A stretch of DNA of 64,000 nucleotides from Sphingobacteriia bacterium. GTDB lineage: Bacteria > Pseudomonadota > Alphaproteobacteria > Rickettsiales > 33-17. The notes beneath the pieces are model-generated. The model was not told the DNA's origin and made no database searches. It was given only the letters and a program-made list of their open reading frames with translations. Made by a program: the position numbers and the translations under genes. Positions 37,461 through 47,062 of this stretch are shown one piece after another. The DNA is taken from positions 124,001 through 188,000 of the forward strand of contig JAFKLR010000003.1 in assembly GCA_017304685.1 (NCBI GenBank), written 5' to 3'. Position 1 is the first letter of the stretch; each line of letters starts with the position of its first letter.

Positions 37461-37498
37461 TAGTTTATTATATTTATATAAAACTAAGGAGAGCTACA

Positions 37499-37948
37499 AT
37501 GTTATTAATTACTCGATCACTTGCTATATTTACCATTCTTTTGACTCTTTCAAATTGCGCAGCAAATAATTATCAAAATAATAAAATAGTGAAAAATGAA
37601 AAAATGCAAATGATAGGGTTATATAATGATAACAATAATCAATCCTATTTTAAAGATATTGATATAAACGTTACCCCTATTGGTATTAAAGCTATGACTT
37701 CAGGTAATTATCCTATTAATCATTTGAATTTAATGGAATTTGATGCTGGATTTGAAACTAGTTATCATAATTCTATAAATCAACAATATATTATGGTTTT
37801 AGAAGGTGTAGCAGAAATTACAGCAAGTAATGGCGAAAAAAGAATTATTAAAGCTGGCGATATTCTATTTGCTGCAGACAACGCTGGAAAAGGGCATCGC
37901 ACTAAAACTTTAACTAGGGTTAGAATAGCGGTGGCGAATGTTAAATAA
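37499..37948 (+). CDS. Cupin-domain lipoprotein
   Basis: 149 residues. An N-terminal lipoprotein signal with lipobox LSNC (about 17-20). The rest is one cupin domain with motif 1 near HNSINQQYIMVLEGVAEI and motif 2 GDILFAADNAGKGHRT. The first motif has only one His, so metal binding is uncertain. Probably a periplasmic sensor or small-ligand binding protein. It follows the kinase gene by 38 bases with AAGGAGAG before the ATG. Confidence 0.85.
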   Translation: MLLITRSLAIFTILLTLSNCAANNYQNNKIVKNEKMQMIGLYNDNNNQSYFKDIDINVTPIGIKAMTSGNYPINHLNLMEFDAGFETSYHNSINQQYIMVLEGVAEITASNGEKRIIKAGDILFAADNAGKGHRTKTLTRVRIAVANVK

Positions 37949-38102
37949 GTACTAATAAAAGTAAAGTATTTTAAAGGTAAAGTCTAATTTTCTCATCATT
38001 AAAAGGTTTTACTTTGTAATTAACATATATTTTACTAGTATTTTTTTAAAATTTTGCTATCCTATCTCATTAATAAAATTAAGTAAGATTATACGAGATA
38101 AT

Positions 38103-40598
38103 ATGACAGATAATAAAGGCAACGACAAACCTAGATTAACATTGAAATTAAATCCTGAAAAAGTTGGCATCGCACCTTCATCAGGAAGCAATGAAGTAAT
38201 TAAAAAAAATATTTCTGGTGCTAAAACCATTACGGTTGAAGTTAAAAAGAAGCGTGGTTTAGGTAAGAAAGATGAAACACAAGAGCAAGATAATAAAAAA
38301 GCCATATTATCTGATTTAAATCTTACTGAATCAGAACTTAGTTTACGTATGAAAGTTGTTCAACAAGCAGCACATGATGAACAAAAACGTAGAGAGCAAC
38401 AAGTTGAACAAGAAAAAGAAAATCAGAAAATAATAAAATCTAGTGAACAAGAAAGTGAATTAGAAACAAAATCTACTTCTACTGTTATGGAAGAAAATAA
38501 AGCTCAACCAAAGGCAGTAGCTAATAAAGAAGAAGAAAAACCAAAATCAGGTGTTTCACCAAAATTACCTTTAGTTGAAATTAGATCGCCTAATTTTGAA
38601 GAAGAAGAATTAAAAGTAAAAGCTAAAGAAGAAAAAGCTCGTGAAAAAGTAGAAGTTAAAGAAAAATATACTGAAATAAAAGGTCTCCGTGGAAATAAAT
38701 TAGACGTTAGATTTATTTCAGATGAGGAAGATGAAGAACAACCTGTAAGAAAAAGAAGCTTATCTTCTATAAGAAGAGCGAGAGAAAAAGCTAGACGTCA
38801 TGAAATTCAAGCAAATCAAAAACAAACTGAAAAAATTGTTAGGGAAGTTACAGTTCCAGAATTAATCACAGTGCAGGAACTTTCTTCTCGTATGGCTGAA
38901 AAAAGTTCAGATGTTATTAGAGAATTAATGAAGCTCGGTATGATGGTGACAATTAACCAGTCAATCGACGCAGATACTGCAGAACTTATTATTGATACTT
39001 TTGGTCATAAAATTAAACGTGTACAAGAATCAGATGTTGAAAACGTTTTAACAGACGTGCCTGATGATGTTAATACAATGGAAAAACGTGCACCTGTCGT
39101 AACAGTTATGGGGCATGTGGATCATGGTAAAACCTCACTTCTTGACGCTTTAAGATCAAGCGATATCGTGTCAGGTGAAGCAGGGGGCATTACACAGCAT
39201 ATTGGTGCGCATTTAGTTCATGTTAACGAAAAAGATTCTATTACATTCCTAGATACTCCAGGCCATGAAGCATTCTCTGCAATGCGTTCACGTGGAGCTA
39301 AAGTAACGGATATAGTAGTTTTAGTAGTAGCTGCAGATGATGGTATTATGGCTCAAACTGTAGAAGCTATTAACCATGCTAAAGCTGCTGAAGTACCAAT
39401 AATTATTGCAGTAAACAAAATTGATAAACCAGAGGCAGATCCTTATAGAGTAAGAAATGAACTCTTAAGTCATGGATTAGTAGTGGAAGATCTTGGTGGT
39501 GATATCATGGCTGTAGATGTTTCTGCTAAGCAAAAATTAAATCTAGATAAACTTATAGATGCTATTTTACTACAAGCAGAAATGATGGAGCTTAAATCAA
39601 ATTATAATCGTTTAGCATCTGGTACAGTAATAGAAAGTAAAGTTGATAAAGGCCGTGGTGTTGTTACAAGTTTACTTGTTCAAAAAGGTACTTTAAAAAT
39701 GGGTGACATTCTTGTAGCTGGTGCGACTTCAGGTAAAGTTAGAGGAATTATAAATGATAAAGGTAAGCATATAGATATTGCTACTCCTTCTATGCCAATT
39801 GAAGTTGTAGGTCTTTCAGAAGCACCTATGGCTGGCGACCTTTTTAACGTAGTAACAAATGAAAAACAAGCACGTGAAATTACAGGATATAGAGCACGCA
39901 AGCTTCGTGAGCTTAAAAATAATATTATGAATCGTACTACTACCTTGCATGAAATTTTTGCACGTGCACCAAGTGAAGGTATCAAAGAATTACCTATTAT
40001 TGTTAAAGGTGATGTACATGGTTCTGTAGAAGCTATTGCAGGTTCTTTACAAAAAATTGTAAGTAATGAAGTAAGAGTTAAAATTCTTCATAGTGCAGTT
40101 GGTGGAATAACTGAATCAGATGTAACTCTTGCAAAAGCTTCAAATGCGATAATTTTAGGATTTAACGTAAGAGCAAATGCTACAGCTCGTCAAATGGCGG
40201 AAGTTGATGGTATTGATATTAGATATTACTCAATTATTTATAACCTTATTGATGATGTTAAATTACTTGTTAGTGGTATGTTATCGCCAATTCTTAGAGA
40301 AGAATATATTGGAAATGCAGAAATCAGACAGGTGTTTAATACTAGTAAATATGGTAAAATTGCCGGATGTTATGTTACACGTGGCATGATTAAACGTGGT
40401 GCTGGCGTAAGGCTTATTCGTGATAATATCGTAATTCATGAAGGTAAACTTAAAACACTTAAACGTTTCAAAGATGATGTGAAAGAAGTTAAAGAAGGCT
40501 TTGAATGTGGTGTAGCCTTTGAAAATTATGATGATATAAGAGAAAAAGATACTCTTGAAGCATTCGAGATTATTGAAGAAAAACAAATTTTACAATAG
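38103..40598 (+). CDS. infB: Translation initiation factor IF-2
   Basis: 831 residues. IF-2 is the GTPase that brings formyl-Met-tRNA to the 30S subunit and promotes subunit joining. Highly charged N-terminal region (1-250), IF2_N helix bundle ([25 protein letters not shown]), G1 GHVDHGKTS (about 337), G3 DTPGHEAF, G4 NKID, then beta-barrel domains and the C2 domain that recognises the initiator. Normal length for Rickettsiales. nusA and rbfA are not adjacent. A strong hairpin terminator follows. Confidence 0.98.
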   Translation: MTDNKGNDKPRLTLKLNPEKVGIAPSSGSNEVIKKNISGAKTITVEVKKKRGLGKKDETQEQDNKKAILSDLNLTESELSLRMKVVQQAAHDEQKRREQQVEQEKENQKIIKSSEQESELETKSTSTVMEENKAQPKAVANKEEEKPKSGVSPKLPLVEIRSPNFEEEELKVKAKEEKAREKVEVKEKYTEIKGLRGNKLDVRFISDEEDEEQPVRKRSLSSIRRAREKARRHEIQANQKQTEKIVREVTVPELITVQELSSRMAEKSSDVIRELMKLGMMVTINQSIDADTAELIIDTFGHKIKRVQESDVENVLTDVPDDVNTMEKRAPVVTVMGHVDHGKTSLLDALRSSDIVSGEAGGITQHIGAHLVHVNEKDSITFLDTPGHEAFSAMRSRGAKVTDIVVLVVAADDGIMAQTVEAINHAKAAEVPIIIAVNKIDKPEADPYRVRNELLSHGLVVEDLGGDIMAVDVSAKQKLNLDKLIDAILLQAEMMELKSNYNRLASGTVIESKVDKGRGVVTSLLVQKGTLKMGDILVAGATSGKVRGIINDKGKHIDIATPSMPIEVVGLSEAPMAGDLFNVVTNEKQAREITGYRARKLRELKNNIMNRTTTLHEIFARAPSEGIKELPIIVKGDVHGSVEAIAGSLQKIVSNEVRVKILHSAVGGITESDVTLAKASNAIILGFNVRANATARQMAEVDGIDIRYYSIIYNLIDDVKLLVSGMLSPILREEYIGNAEIRQVFNTSKYGKIAGCYVTRGMIKRGAGVRLIRDNIVIHEGKLKTLKRFKDDVKEVKEGFECGVAFENYDDIREKDTLEAFEIIEEKQILQ

Positions 40599-40602
40599 TT
40601 TT

Positions 40603-40634
40603 ATTGGGGTTAAAAATAACTTTTTAACCCCAAT
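40603..40634. terminator. Bidirectional terminator between infB and the 527-aa gene
   Basis: ATTGGGGTTAAAAA (40603-40616) pairs with TTTTTAACCCCAAT (40621-40634) around a 4-base loop, flanked by T/A runs on both strands, between convergent genes. Confidence 0.8.
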
Positions 40635-40652
40635 AATTTTAATTAAATAAAT

Positions 40653-42236
40653 TTATTGCCAATTTTTTTGACTAAATCTATCAGGTCCTTTCCGAGTTCT
40701 TTTTGAAGCACGAAAGGTCTCAACTTCAGTTTCGTTATTAAAATTTTTTTCTTCTGCACTTTCTTCATTTTCTACATGTTTTCGTTTTGAACCTACAGAA
40801 GGGTTTAATACTTCATTCTCTTTTCTAAAATCATTAGTAACATTTTCATTAGAATAATAAGTGATGGGCGCGTTAACATTGCTAGAAGGAGTTAATAAAG
40901 ATAATTCGTATATTTTTTTAAGATAATCAGTGTTTTGTTTAGTGTAAGATTTAAGTTCCTGTAAACTTTGATGTATATTTTTTAATACCTGAAGTGATTC
41001 AGAAAAAGCTTCTTCCTTATTTTTATTTTCAGTAGCATGTTTTAAAAATAATGTTAACTTATGTAAAATTGTATTATTTAAAAATAGTGGCTGACCTTGT
41101 TCCTGATTACTGTTATTTCTATATAAGGAAGCGGAATTTGCTAAATGTGAACTAGCGTTTGGCTTTATTTGACTAATTAAATCATCTAATTGATAGGGAG
41201 CAAAATTATTAAATTTATTTTCATTTCTATTTTTTTCAAAAAACGTTAAATCTCCTTTATATGTCCAAATATTATTTGGTAATATTTGAATTAAATAATT
41301 AATGGTCTCATAATTACCTTTTTCACAAATTTCTTCAATTACTAAGGGTATTAAATTTTCATTACCGTGCATTTTATCTTTAGTTTTATTTTTCAAAACT
41401 GTATAAATACATTCGTTTAAAGTTATTTCATGTGGATTATTAGATTGCGGTATAATAAATATTTTAAAAAAATTTAATCTTTTTTCTATAACGTTAGCTA
41501 CTAGCATATTATGTAAACTTAGATTTTTAGAATTTTTATAATATCTTGAATTGTTAAATGTTGAAGGTTTATTAGTTAAATAATGTTTAACATTTTTGAT
41601 TAAATTTTCATCGCTCTCCATCATTTCCAACAATTGATTTTTAATAAATTTAAGGAATGCTTCATCGTTAAAATATAAAGCTTCTGAAAAAAATGAATAA
41701 ACAGATTTATGTTTTTGAAAAATTAATCGTAGTTTTGTAAAATGATCATCTCCTAAATAATAGAAAATATCTGTAATAAAATTAAATTCCTTATTAGAAA
41801 TGCATTCTATAAAAAATTTTTTAATATCATTTAAAACTGAAGTAACTTTATTATTTGATTCTTTTATAGTAATAATTTGAGCTAAAGCTTTAAACTGTTC
41901 TTCATTTAAATTTGTAAAAGTTTTTTTTTCTAAAATTTCTGCAGCTTCTTCACGTGTAAAATCACCAGTAATTTTTTTTACTATAACCTGAGCTATATCT
42001 TTATGATTATCGTATTTATATTTAGGTTGTTTGGGAGGTTTGTTATTAAAAGGAATTTCAAGAGAAGCTGGGTTTTCATCGTGAGGAATATGAGATAAAT
42101 GTTCATACCCATTATTTTGAACATTTGTGAATCCTCCAGTTTCTTCGTAAGCACCTATAAGTTCTTCTTCATAAGAAGTGGGTGAAGCTTCATTTAACAT
42201 AGAAGAGTAAAAAACGGTTGAATTTTGATATAACAT
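40653..42236 (-). CDS. Large hypothetical protein with C-terminal NLS-like basic clusters
   Basis: 527 residues, not recognised. A disordered N-terminus (1-80), a helical middle (about 80-330) resembling repeat-type scaffolds, an Asn-rich region, and a charged tail with two basic clusters, KRKH (484-487) and KRTRK (512-516), near the end. No signal peptide or membrane span. Such clusters in an endosymbiont protein suggest a host-directed effector exported by a specialised secretion system, but that is inference. It is convergent with infB. Confidence 0.65.
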   Translation of the reverse strand: MLYQNSTVFYSSMLNEASPTSYEEELIGAYEETGGFTNVQNNGYEHLSHIPHDENPASLEIPFNNKPPKQPKYKYDNHKDIAQVIVKKITGDFTREEAAEILEKKTFTNLNEEQFKALAQIITIKESNNKVTSVLNDIKKFFIECISNKEFNFITDIFYYLGDDHFTKLRLIFQKHKSVYSFFSEALYFNDEAFLKFIKNQLLEMMESDENLIKNVKHYLTNKPSTFNNSRYYKNSKNLSLHNMLVANVIEKRLNFFKIFIIPQSNNPHEITLNECIYTVLKNKTKDKMHGNENLIPLVIEEICEKGNYETINYLIQILPNNIWTYKGDLTFFEKNRNENKFNNFAPYQLDDLISQIKPNASSHLANSASLYRNNSNQEQGQPLFLNNTILHKLTLFLKHATENKNKEEAFSESLQVLKNIHQSLQELKSYTKQNTDYLKKIYELSLLTPSSNVNAPITYYSNENVTNDFRKENEVLNPSVGSKRKHVENEESAEEKNFNNETEVETFRASKRTRKGPDRFSQKNWQ

Positions 42237-42336
42237 AAGACCTAACTTTAAATAATTTACAACATTATTATAAAGTTAACAAAATTTATAGGAAAGGTCT
42301 TTAAAATTTTTAGGTTTAAAATTATTATGTAATAAA

Positions 42337-43659
42337 TTAATAAATAGTATAGCCTTCTTCGCCATGTTCAAGTTTATCTAAACCTTTTCCTTCTTCAGAA
42401 GAACTCATTTTTATTTGCATAAAAACTTTTAAACTAGCCAAAATAAGGAAAGTCATAACGGCTGAGTAAGCGGCAATAATAAATATTGCTAAAATCTGAT
42501 TAACAACAACATCAATATTTCCATGAATAAGTCCGTTTAATCCATGAGAATTTACACTCTTTGAGCAAAATATTCCTGTAGCGATAGTACCCCAAATACC
42601 ACCCAAACCATGAATCCCAAATACATCGAGTGAATCGTCATAACCTAATTTTGGTTTTAAATAATTAACTCCCCAGTAACTCAGTAAACTTGCTACAATG
42701 CCTATTATCATAGCATATTTAACAGCTACAAAACCTGCACCCGGAGTAATCGCAACAAGGCCTGTCACTGCACCGTTTACTACTCCAATTAAATTAACTT
42801 TTTTCTTAAATGTTTTTGAAATTATTATCCACATAATAGCACCAGAAGCTGCAGCAATATGTGTGTTTGCAAGTGCAAGTCCTGCAATTTCATTTGCGGC
42901 AAGCGCACTTCCTGCGTTGAAACCAAACCAGCCAAACCAAACTAGCCCGCTTCCTAATATAGTTACTGGCAAATTAGTGGTTTTATAGACTAATGCTTCA
43001 TTAGTTTTTTTTCCGATTACAATTGCAGCGATAAGGCCTGCAACTGCTGCATTAATATGGACAACTGCACCACCAGCGAAATCAATTGGTGATAAAGCTT
43101 TATGAACCCAACCACCAGCCCATATCCAATGAGCTATAGGGGCATAAACTAAAACAGTCCAAATTCCTGCAAAAATTATTATCGGGATTAATCTAACTCT
43201 TTCAGCAAAAGATCCAGTAATTATCACGCTTGTAATTACTGCGAACATTCCTTGGTATATAGCAAATACATAATGAGGGATTTTGGTTGTTGCGCTTGTA
43301 ACTTCCATTCCAACATTCTCGAAAAATGAATATTTTAAACTACCGAAAAATCCATTAACTGTTTCTTCACTAAAAGCTATTGAATAAGCGCAAATAAACC
43401 ATATGACGGTTACTACAGAAAGCTTAATAAAAGAATGGGTAAGTGTTGCTATCGGGTTTTTATTTTTTACCATTCCACTATAAAAAAGAGCAAGACCTGG
43501 AGTCATAAGCATAACTAATGCAGTACAAATAATTGTATATGCAGTATCGCCTGCATTGATTGAGGTCATTTTATTAGTTACGTCTGCTAAACTTACATTT
43601 GAAGTAACAATAAATAATAAGGTAATAAAAACTTTAGAAAGTAAGTTTGGAAAGAACAT
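42337..43659 (-). CDS. amt: Ammonium transporter (Amt/MEP/Rh family)
   Basis: 440 residues with a cleavable signal-like N-terminus followed by 11 helices. It imports ammonium. The Amt signatures MTPGLALFYSGMVKNKN, FAGGAVVHINAAVAGLIAAIVIGKK (containing the pore His) and DVFGIHGLGGIWGTIATGIF (with the second pore His) are intact. No glnK gene is adjacent, so regulation by PII is not apparent. Confidence 0.97.
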   Translation of the reverse strand: MFFPNLLSKVFITLLFIVTSNVSLADVTNKMTSINAGDTAYTIICTALVMLMTPGLALFYSGMVKNKNPIATLTHSFIKLSVVTVIWFICAYSIAFSEETVNGFFGSLKYSFFENVGMEVTSATTKIPHYVFAIYQGMFAVITSVIITGSFAERVRLIPIIIFAGIWTVLVYAPIAHWIWAGGWVHKALSPIDFAGGAVVHINAAVAGLIAAIVIGKKTNEALVYKTTNLPVTILGSGLVWFGWFGFNAGSALAANEIAGLALANTHIAAASGAIMWIIISKTFKKKVNLIGVVNGAVTGLVAITPGAGFVAVKYAMIIGIVASLLSYWGVNYLKPKLGYDDSLDVFGIHGLGGIWGTIATGIFCSKSVNSHGLNGLIHGNIDVVVNQILAIFIIAAYSAVMTFLILASLKVFMQIKMSSSEEGKGLDKLEHGEEGYTIY

Positions 43660-43788
43660 GGGCTACCCTTATAGCATGATATAAATGAGTGTTATTATAT
43701 GAATATCAATAGTAAATGCAAATATATATTTTTAATAAAGTTAAATGTTTTATGTAGATATTAACTGCATATATTAAAGGTGTTACTA

Positions 43789-44457
43789 TTAAAGAAGTTT
43801 ATTAAGCGCTAGTTTAAATAAAAGTAAAAGTTTATGGTTTTTAAAATTGTGATTTTTTAAAAGATGAATAGAACAAACAATTAAGTTACTTAAAAAATCT
43901 ATCTTGTAAGGTAATTTTTTTAGTATTGAATTATTTGTACGAAGGTTCTTAATGTGAAACTTCATTTCATCTTTAGAATATAAATTTGAGGGATTAATAC
44001 CATGTAACCATGCAAAAGCAAGAGATTGAGGAATAGTAGTATGCAGTTTATATTTATAAATTTGAGAAATTATATTTAATATACTTGTAAAACCATTATC
44101 AATTTTTTCTTTATTATCCTTATTTTCAGGGTCAAAAATTGTTGAGTATAATTCGATAATATTTATTAAATCTTTTTCCTCTAATTTGTTTGTAGTAATA
44201 ATTTCTTTTAAGCTTTCTGTGCTAGGAGATTTAAGAGCGTCTAAATTATTCTGATAAATTGCCTTTATTGCTTCCCGCCACCATGTAAGACGAATAAATG
44301 CAAGAGTTGTTTCACTAGTTTTAACTCTAATAGCCTCTAATTCAGAAATAAAATAACAAAATTGTGCGATTTGGGTGTAATGCACTTTATTAGTAAATAG
44401 AAGAGAAATGAAATAAGGATAATTATAGTTTTTTATTAAAGAATAATCTATATACAT
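43789..44457 (-). CDS. Squalene/phytoene synthase-like protein (NDUFAF6-type)
   Basis: 222 residues, shorter than the usual 270-300. It matches the squalene/phytoene synthase fold in the segment AFIRLTWWREAIKAIYQNN, but the paired DxxxD motifs of true synthases are not seen. This non-catalytic subgroup includes the mitochondrial complex I assembly factor NDUFAF6 and is common in alphaproteobacteria. Role in this organism unknown. Divergent from the MazG-like gene. Confidence 0.7.
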   Translation of the reverse strand: MYIDYSLIKNYNYPYFISLLFTNKVHYTQIAQFCYFISELEAIRVKTSETTLAFIRLTWWREAIKAIYQNNLDALKSPSTESLKEIITTNKLEEKDLINIIELYSTIFDPENKDNKEKIDNGFTSILNIISQIYKYKLHTTIPQSLAFAWLHGINPSNLYSKDEMKFHIKNLRTNNSILKKLPYKIDFLSNLIVCSIHLLKNHNFKNHKLLLLFKLALNKLL

Positions 44458-44635
44458 TATATTTTACTTGATAAAACGCTAAGTTTAAAAGTTAAATAAG
44501 TTAATTTTCTAAAGTTTTACTTTTATATTATTATCTACATTTTACAAGCTTTTTGAGTGTAGTTGGTAATAAATTTATATATAAAGTAATTACTTCCTTA
44601 GTTTGGAAACGTAAATAAAATTAAAGGTGATATTT

Positions 44636-45019
44636 ATGGAGACTATACAACAATTAATAAAAGTTGAAAAAGAGGCTAGAGAATATGGTTTTGATTGGCC
44701 TAATACTGAAATGATTTTTGAGCAAATCATCAGTGAATGCGAAGAAATTAAGAATAGTATTAAATTAGAGGAAGGGGTTAAAAGAATTCAAGAGGAGATA
44801 GGTGATTTAATGCATGCAGTTTATTCCTTATGTATTTTTATGAATTGTGACCCAATTGAGACTCTAAAAATAACTACAGATAAATTTGAAACAAGATTTT
44901 CAATATTAAAAAAATTAGCTCAAGAAGAGGGTTATAATACTTTAAAAGGGCAAAATATTGATGTGCTTATGAAATTTTGGAATGAGGCTAAGCATAAATT
45001 AAATAATAATGAAATTTAA
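44636..45019 (+). CDS. MazG-like nucleotide pyrophosphohydrolase
   Basis: 127 residues when started at ATG 44636, which has GGTGAT at a suitable distance; an upstream GTG at 44627 would overlap that site. It has the all-alpha NTP pyrophosphatase pattern: IISECEEIKNSI and RIQEEIGDLMHAVYSL supply the ExxE and ExxD metal ligands. Members hydrolyse non-canonical or regulatory NTPs. A single MazG domain of this size fits a house-cleaning role. Confidence 0.8.
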   Translation: METIQQLIKVEKEAREYGFDWPNTEMIFEQIISECEEIKNSIKLEEGVKRIQEEIGDLMHAVYSLCIFMNCDPIETLKITTDKFETRFSILKKLAQEEGYNTLKGQNIDVLMKFWNEAKHKLNNNEI

Positions 45020-45022
45020 AAA

Positions 45023-46408
45023 TTACATTGCAGCGCTTATTATTTCTTTATGAAATAAAAAAATTTTGCGGAAAGTCTCGCCTCTATCTTCAAAATTTTT
45101 AAATTGATCGTATGAAGCAGCTGCAGGCGAAAGTACTACGTAGGAAGTTCCTTTAGCTCTTTCAGAATCATTCTTAGCTAGTAAAAACGCATTATCTAAA
45201 GTTTCAGCCATTACATATTCTACACCAGCATTTTTTAATGTATTAGAAAATTCATAGCTTGCTTCACCAATTAAATAAGCTTTTTTGATATTTTTAAAAT
45301 AGGGTTTTAAAGCTTCTATACCACCATCTTTTGCAACACCACCTGCAATCCAAAAGATATTATTAAATGAAGCAAGGGCTGCCATAGAAGCCTCAGCGTT
45401 AGTTGCTTTACTATCATTATAATAATGAACATTTGCAATATTTCCTATATATTCCATCCTATGTTTTAAAGGAGAAAATGTAGAAATAGATCTAATGATA
45501 TTTTGTGGACTTAAGTTATAAGTAAGTCCAACGGCAAAAGCGGCAGCTATATTTTCCCTATTATGTCTACCTGGTAAATGAGCCATTAAAGGAATTGTAG
45601 TAACACCTTTATGATCATGAACGTTAAAGATAATGCTTTCTTCTAAACAGCTTACTCCATAATCTAAAATTTTATTTGTAGAAATTGGAATTTTACGAGA
45701 TTTAATTTGAGAATTTTCAAAAATATTTGCCGTAATTTCATTATCTACGCTTATTATAGCTATGTCTCTAGGGGTTTGGTTAGCAAATAATTTGCATTTT
45801 GAATTTATATAATTCTCCATATTACCATGACGATCAAGGTGATCTTTAGTAATATTTAAAAGTACGCCTATACCAAATTTTACATTTCTTAATAAATCAA
45901 GCTGAAATGATGAAAGCTCTAAAACATACGTTCCTTGTGTAGCAAATGATTCTAATTCTAAAGCTGGAGTGCCAATATTTCCACCTACTTGGCTATGAAT
46001 GCCATTAGTATGTAAAATATGATGAGTTAAAGCAGTAGTAGTTGATTTACCATTAGTTCCAGTAATACCTACAAACTTACTTTGTTTATTAGCATCATAA
46101 AGAATTTCTATATCAGAAATAATAGGGGTATTACTAATTTTTGCGAGCTTTACAGTATAGTGAGGTTCGGGATAATAAAGAGGGATTCCTGGAGATAACA
46201 CTAGGTAATCCAATTTATCCCAATTTATTTCCGCAGGATGTTTTAATAACTGTTTTATACTTAATGGCAAATTCATTGTATTAACATTATCGTCCCATGC
46301 ATAGACTATAGCAGAACTAGCTTTTAAAGATTGAATAATTGCTATTCCACTTTTACCAAGCCCAAAAACCAAACATTTTTTACCATGAAGTTTGCTATTA
46401 ATAATCAA
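45023..46408 (-). CDS. murD: UDP-N-acetylmuramoylalanine--D-glutamate ligase
   Basis: 461 residues. MurD adds D-glutamate to UDP-MurNAc-L-Ala in peptidoglycan synthesis. The Mur ligase P-loop GITGTNGKSTTTALTHHIL (about 113), ELSSFQLD, the HRMEYIG segment, YYNDSKATNAEA and LSPAAASYDQF are all conserved. Its presence indicates a peptidoglycan pathway, which also fits the ZorB wall anchor. It overlaps no gene; ssb lies 24 bases upstream on the same strand. Confidence 0.97.
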   Translation of the reverse strand: MIINSKLHGKKCLVFGLGKSGIAIIQSLKASSAIVYAWDDNVNTMNLPLSIKQLLKHPAEINWDKLDYLVLSPGIPLYYPEPHYTVKLAKISNTPIISDIEILYDANKQSKFVGITGTNGKSTTTALTHHILHTNGIHSQVGGNIGTPALELESFATQGTYVLELSSFQLDLLRNVKFGIGVLLNITKDHLDRHGNMENYINSKCKLFANQTPRDIAIISVDNEITANIFENSQIKSRKIPISTNKILDYGVSCLEESIIFNVHDHKGVTTIPLMAHLPGRHNRENIAAAFAVGLTYNLSPQNIIRSISTFSPLKHRMEYIGNIANVHYYNDSKATNAEASMAALASFNNIFWIAGGVAKDGGIEALKPYFKNIKKAYLIGEASYEFSNTLKNAGVEYVMAETLDNAFLLAKNDSERAKGTSYVVLSPAAASYDQFKNFEDRGETFRKIFLFHKEIISAAM

Positions 46409-46432
46409 TTAAATCCCTCTATATTTTCCAAA

Positions 46433-46885
46433 TTAAAAAGGAAGGTCGTCATCAAGCCCGACGTCTTGTTTAACTAGCATATCATTGTGATCACTAGTAT
46501 TATTTGAGAAGTTTTCACTACTGCCGCTTCCTTGTGGTCTATCTAAAATAGCTAGAGCTGAATTATAACCTTGAAGTACAATTTCAGTTGCATAGCGCTC
46601 TTGTCCACTATTGTCAGTCCATTTTCTAGTTTGTAAAGCACCTTCAATATATAATTTAGAACCTTTACGTGTATAATTTTTTACTACATTAACTAAACCT
46701 TCATTAAACACTACTACACGGTGCCATTCAGTTTTATCTTTTCTTTCACCACTTTGTTTATCGTACCAATTTACAGAGGTAGCAACGACTAAAGAGGCAA
46801 TTTCCTTACCATCTTGGGTAGTTCTAATTTCAGGATCTTTCCCTAAATTACCTACCAAAATAACTTTATTTATACTAACTGCCAT
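46433..46885 (-). CDS. ssb: Single-stranded DNA-binding protein
   Basis: 150 residues. OB-fold with the start SINKVILVGNLGKDPEIR, VVATS, EWHRVVVF and GSKLYIEGALQTRKW. The C-terminal tail is acidic and ends in DDLPF, the peptide that binds DNA-repair partners. Divergent from uvrA, an arrangement shared with E. coli. Confidence 0.98.
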   Translation of the reverse strand: MAVSINKVILVGNLGKDPEIRTTQDGKEIASLVVATSVNWYDKQSGERKDKTEWHRVVVFNEGLVNVVKNYTRKGSKLYIEGALQTRKWTDNSGQERYATEIVLQGYNSALAILDRPQGSGSSENFSNNTSDHNDMLVKQDVGLDDDLPF

Positions 46886-46915
46886 ATTTTAACCTCGCTT
46901 TTTATTGAAAAATAG

Positions 46916-46937
46916 AAAGTATATCAATATACTTTCA
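46916..46937. promoter_or_regulatory. 22-bp palindrome between ssb and uvrA
   Basis: GAAAGTATAT (46916-46925) is mirrored by ATATACTTTC (46928-46937) with a 2-base centre. It lies 30 bases upstream of the ssb ATG in the region that should hold both promoters. A transcription factor operator is likely; it is unlike the alphaproteobacterial LexA box. Confidence 0.5.
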
Positions 46938-47062
46938 TAAGCTTTCATTGCAATAAATAAATTATCTATCTATAATTACAACCTAATATAATAAAAAATT
47001 AAAAATAATTTTAAACTAAAAATTTGTTTTTATCAAATAAAAAGAATTTGAGAATAGAGGCT

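Noticed and set aside
43789-44457. True squalene or phytoene synthase
   Set aside because: The protein is short and lacks the two Asp-rich substrate motifs; the NDUFAF6-like subgroup fits better.
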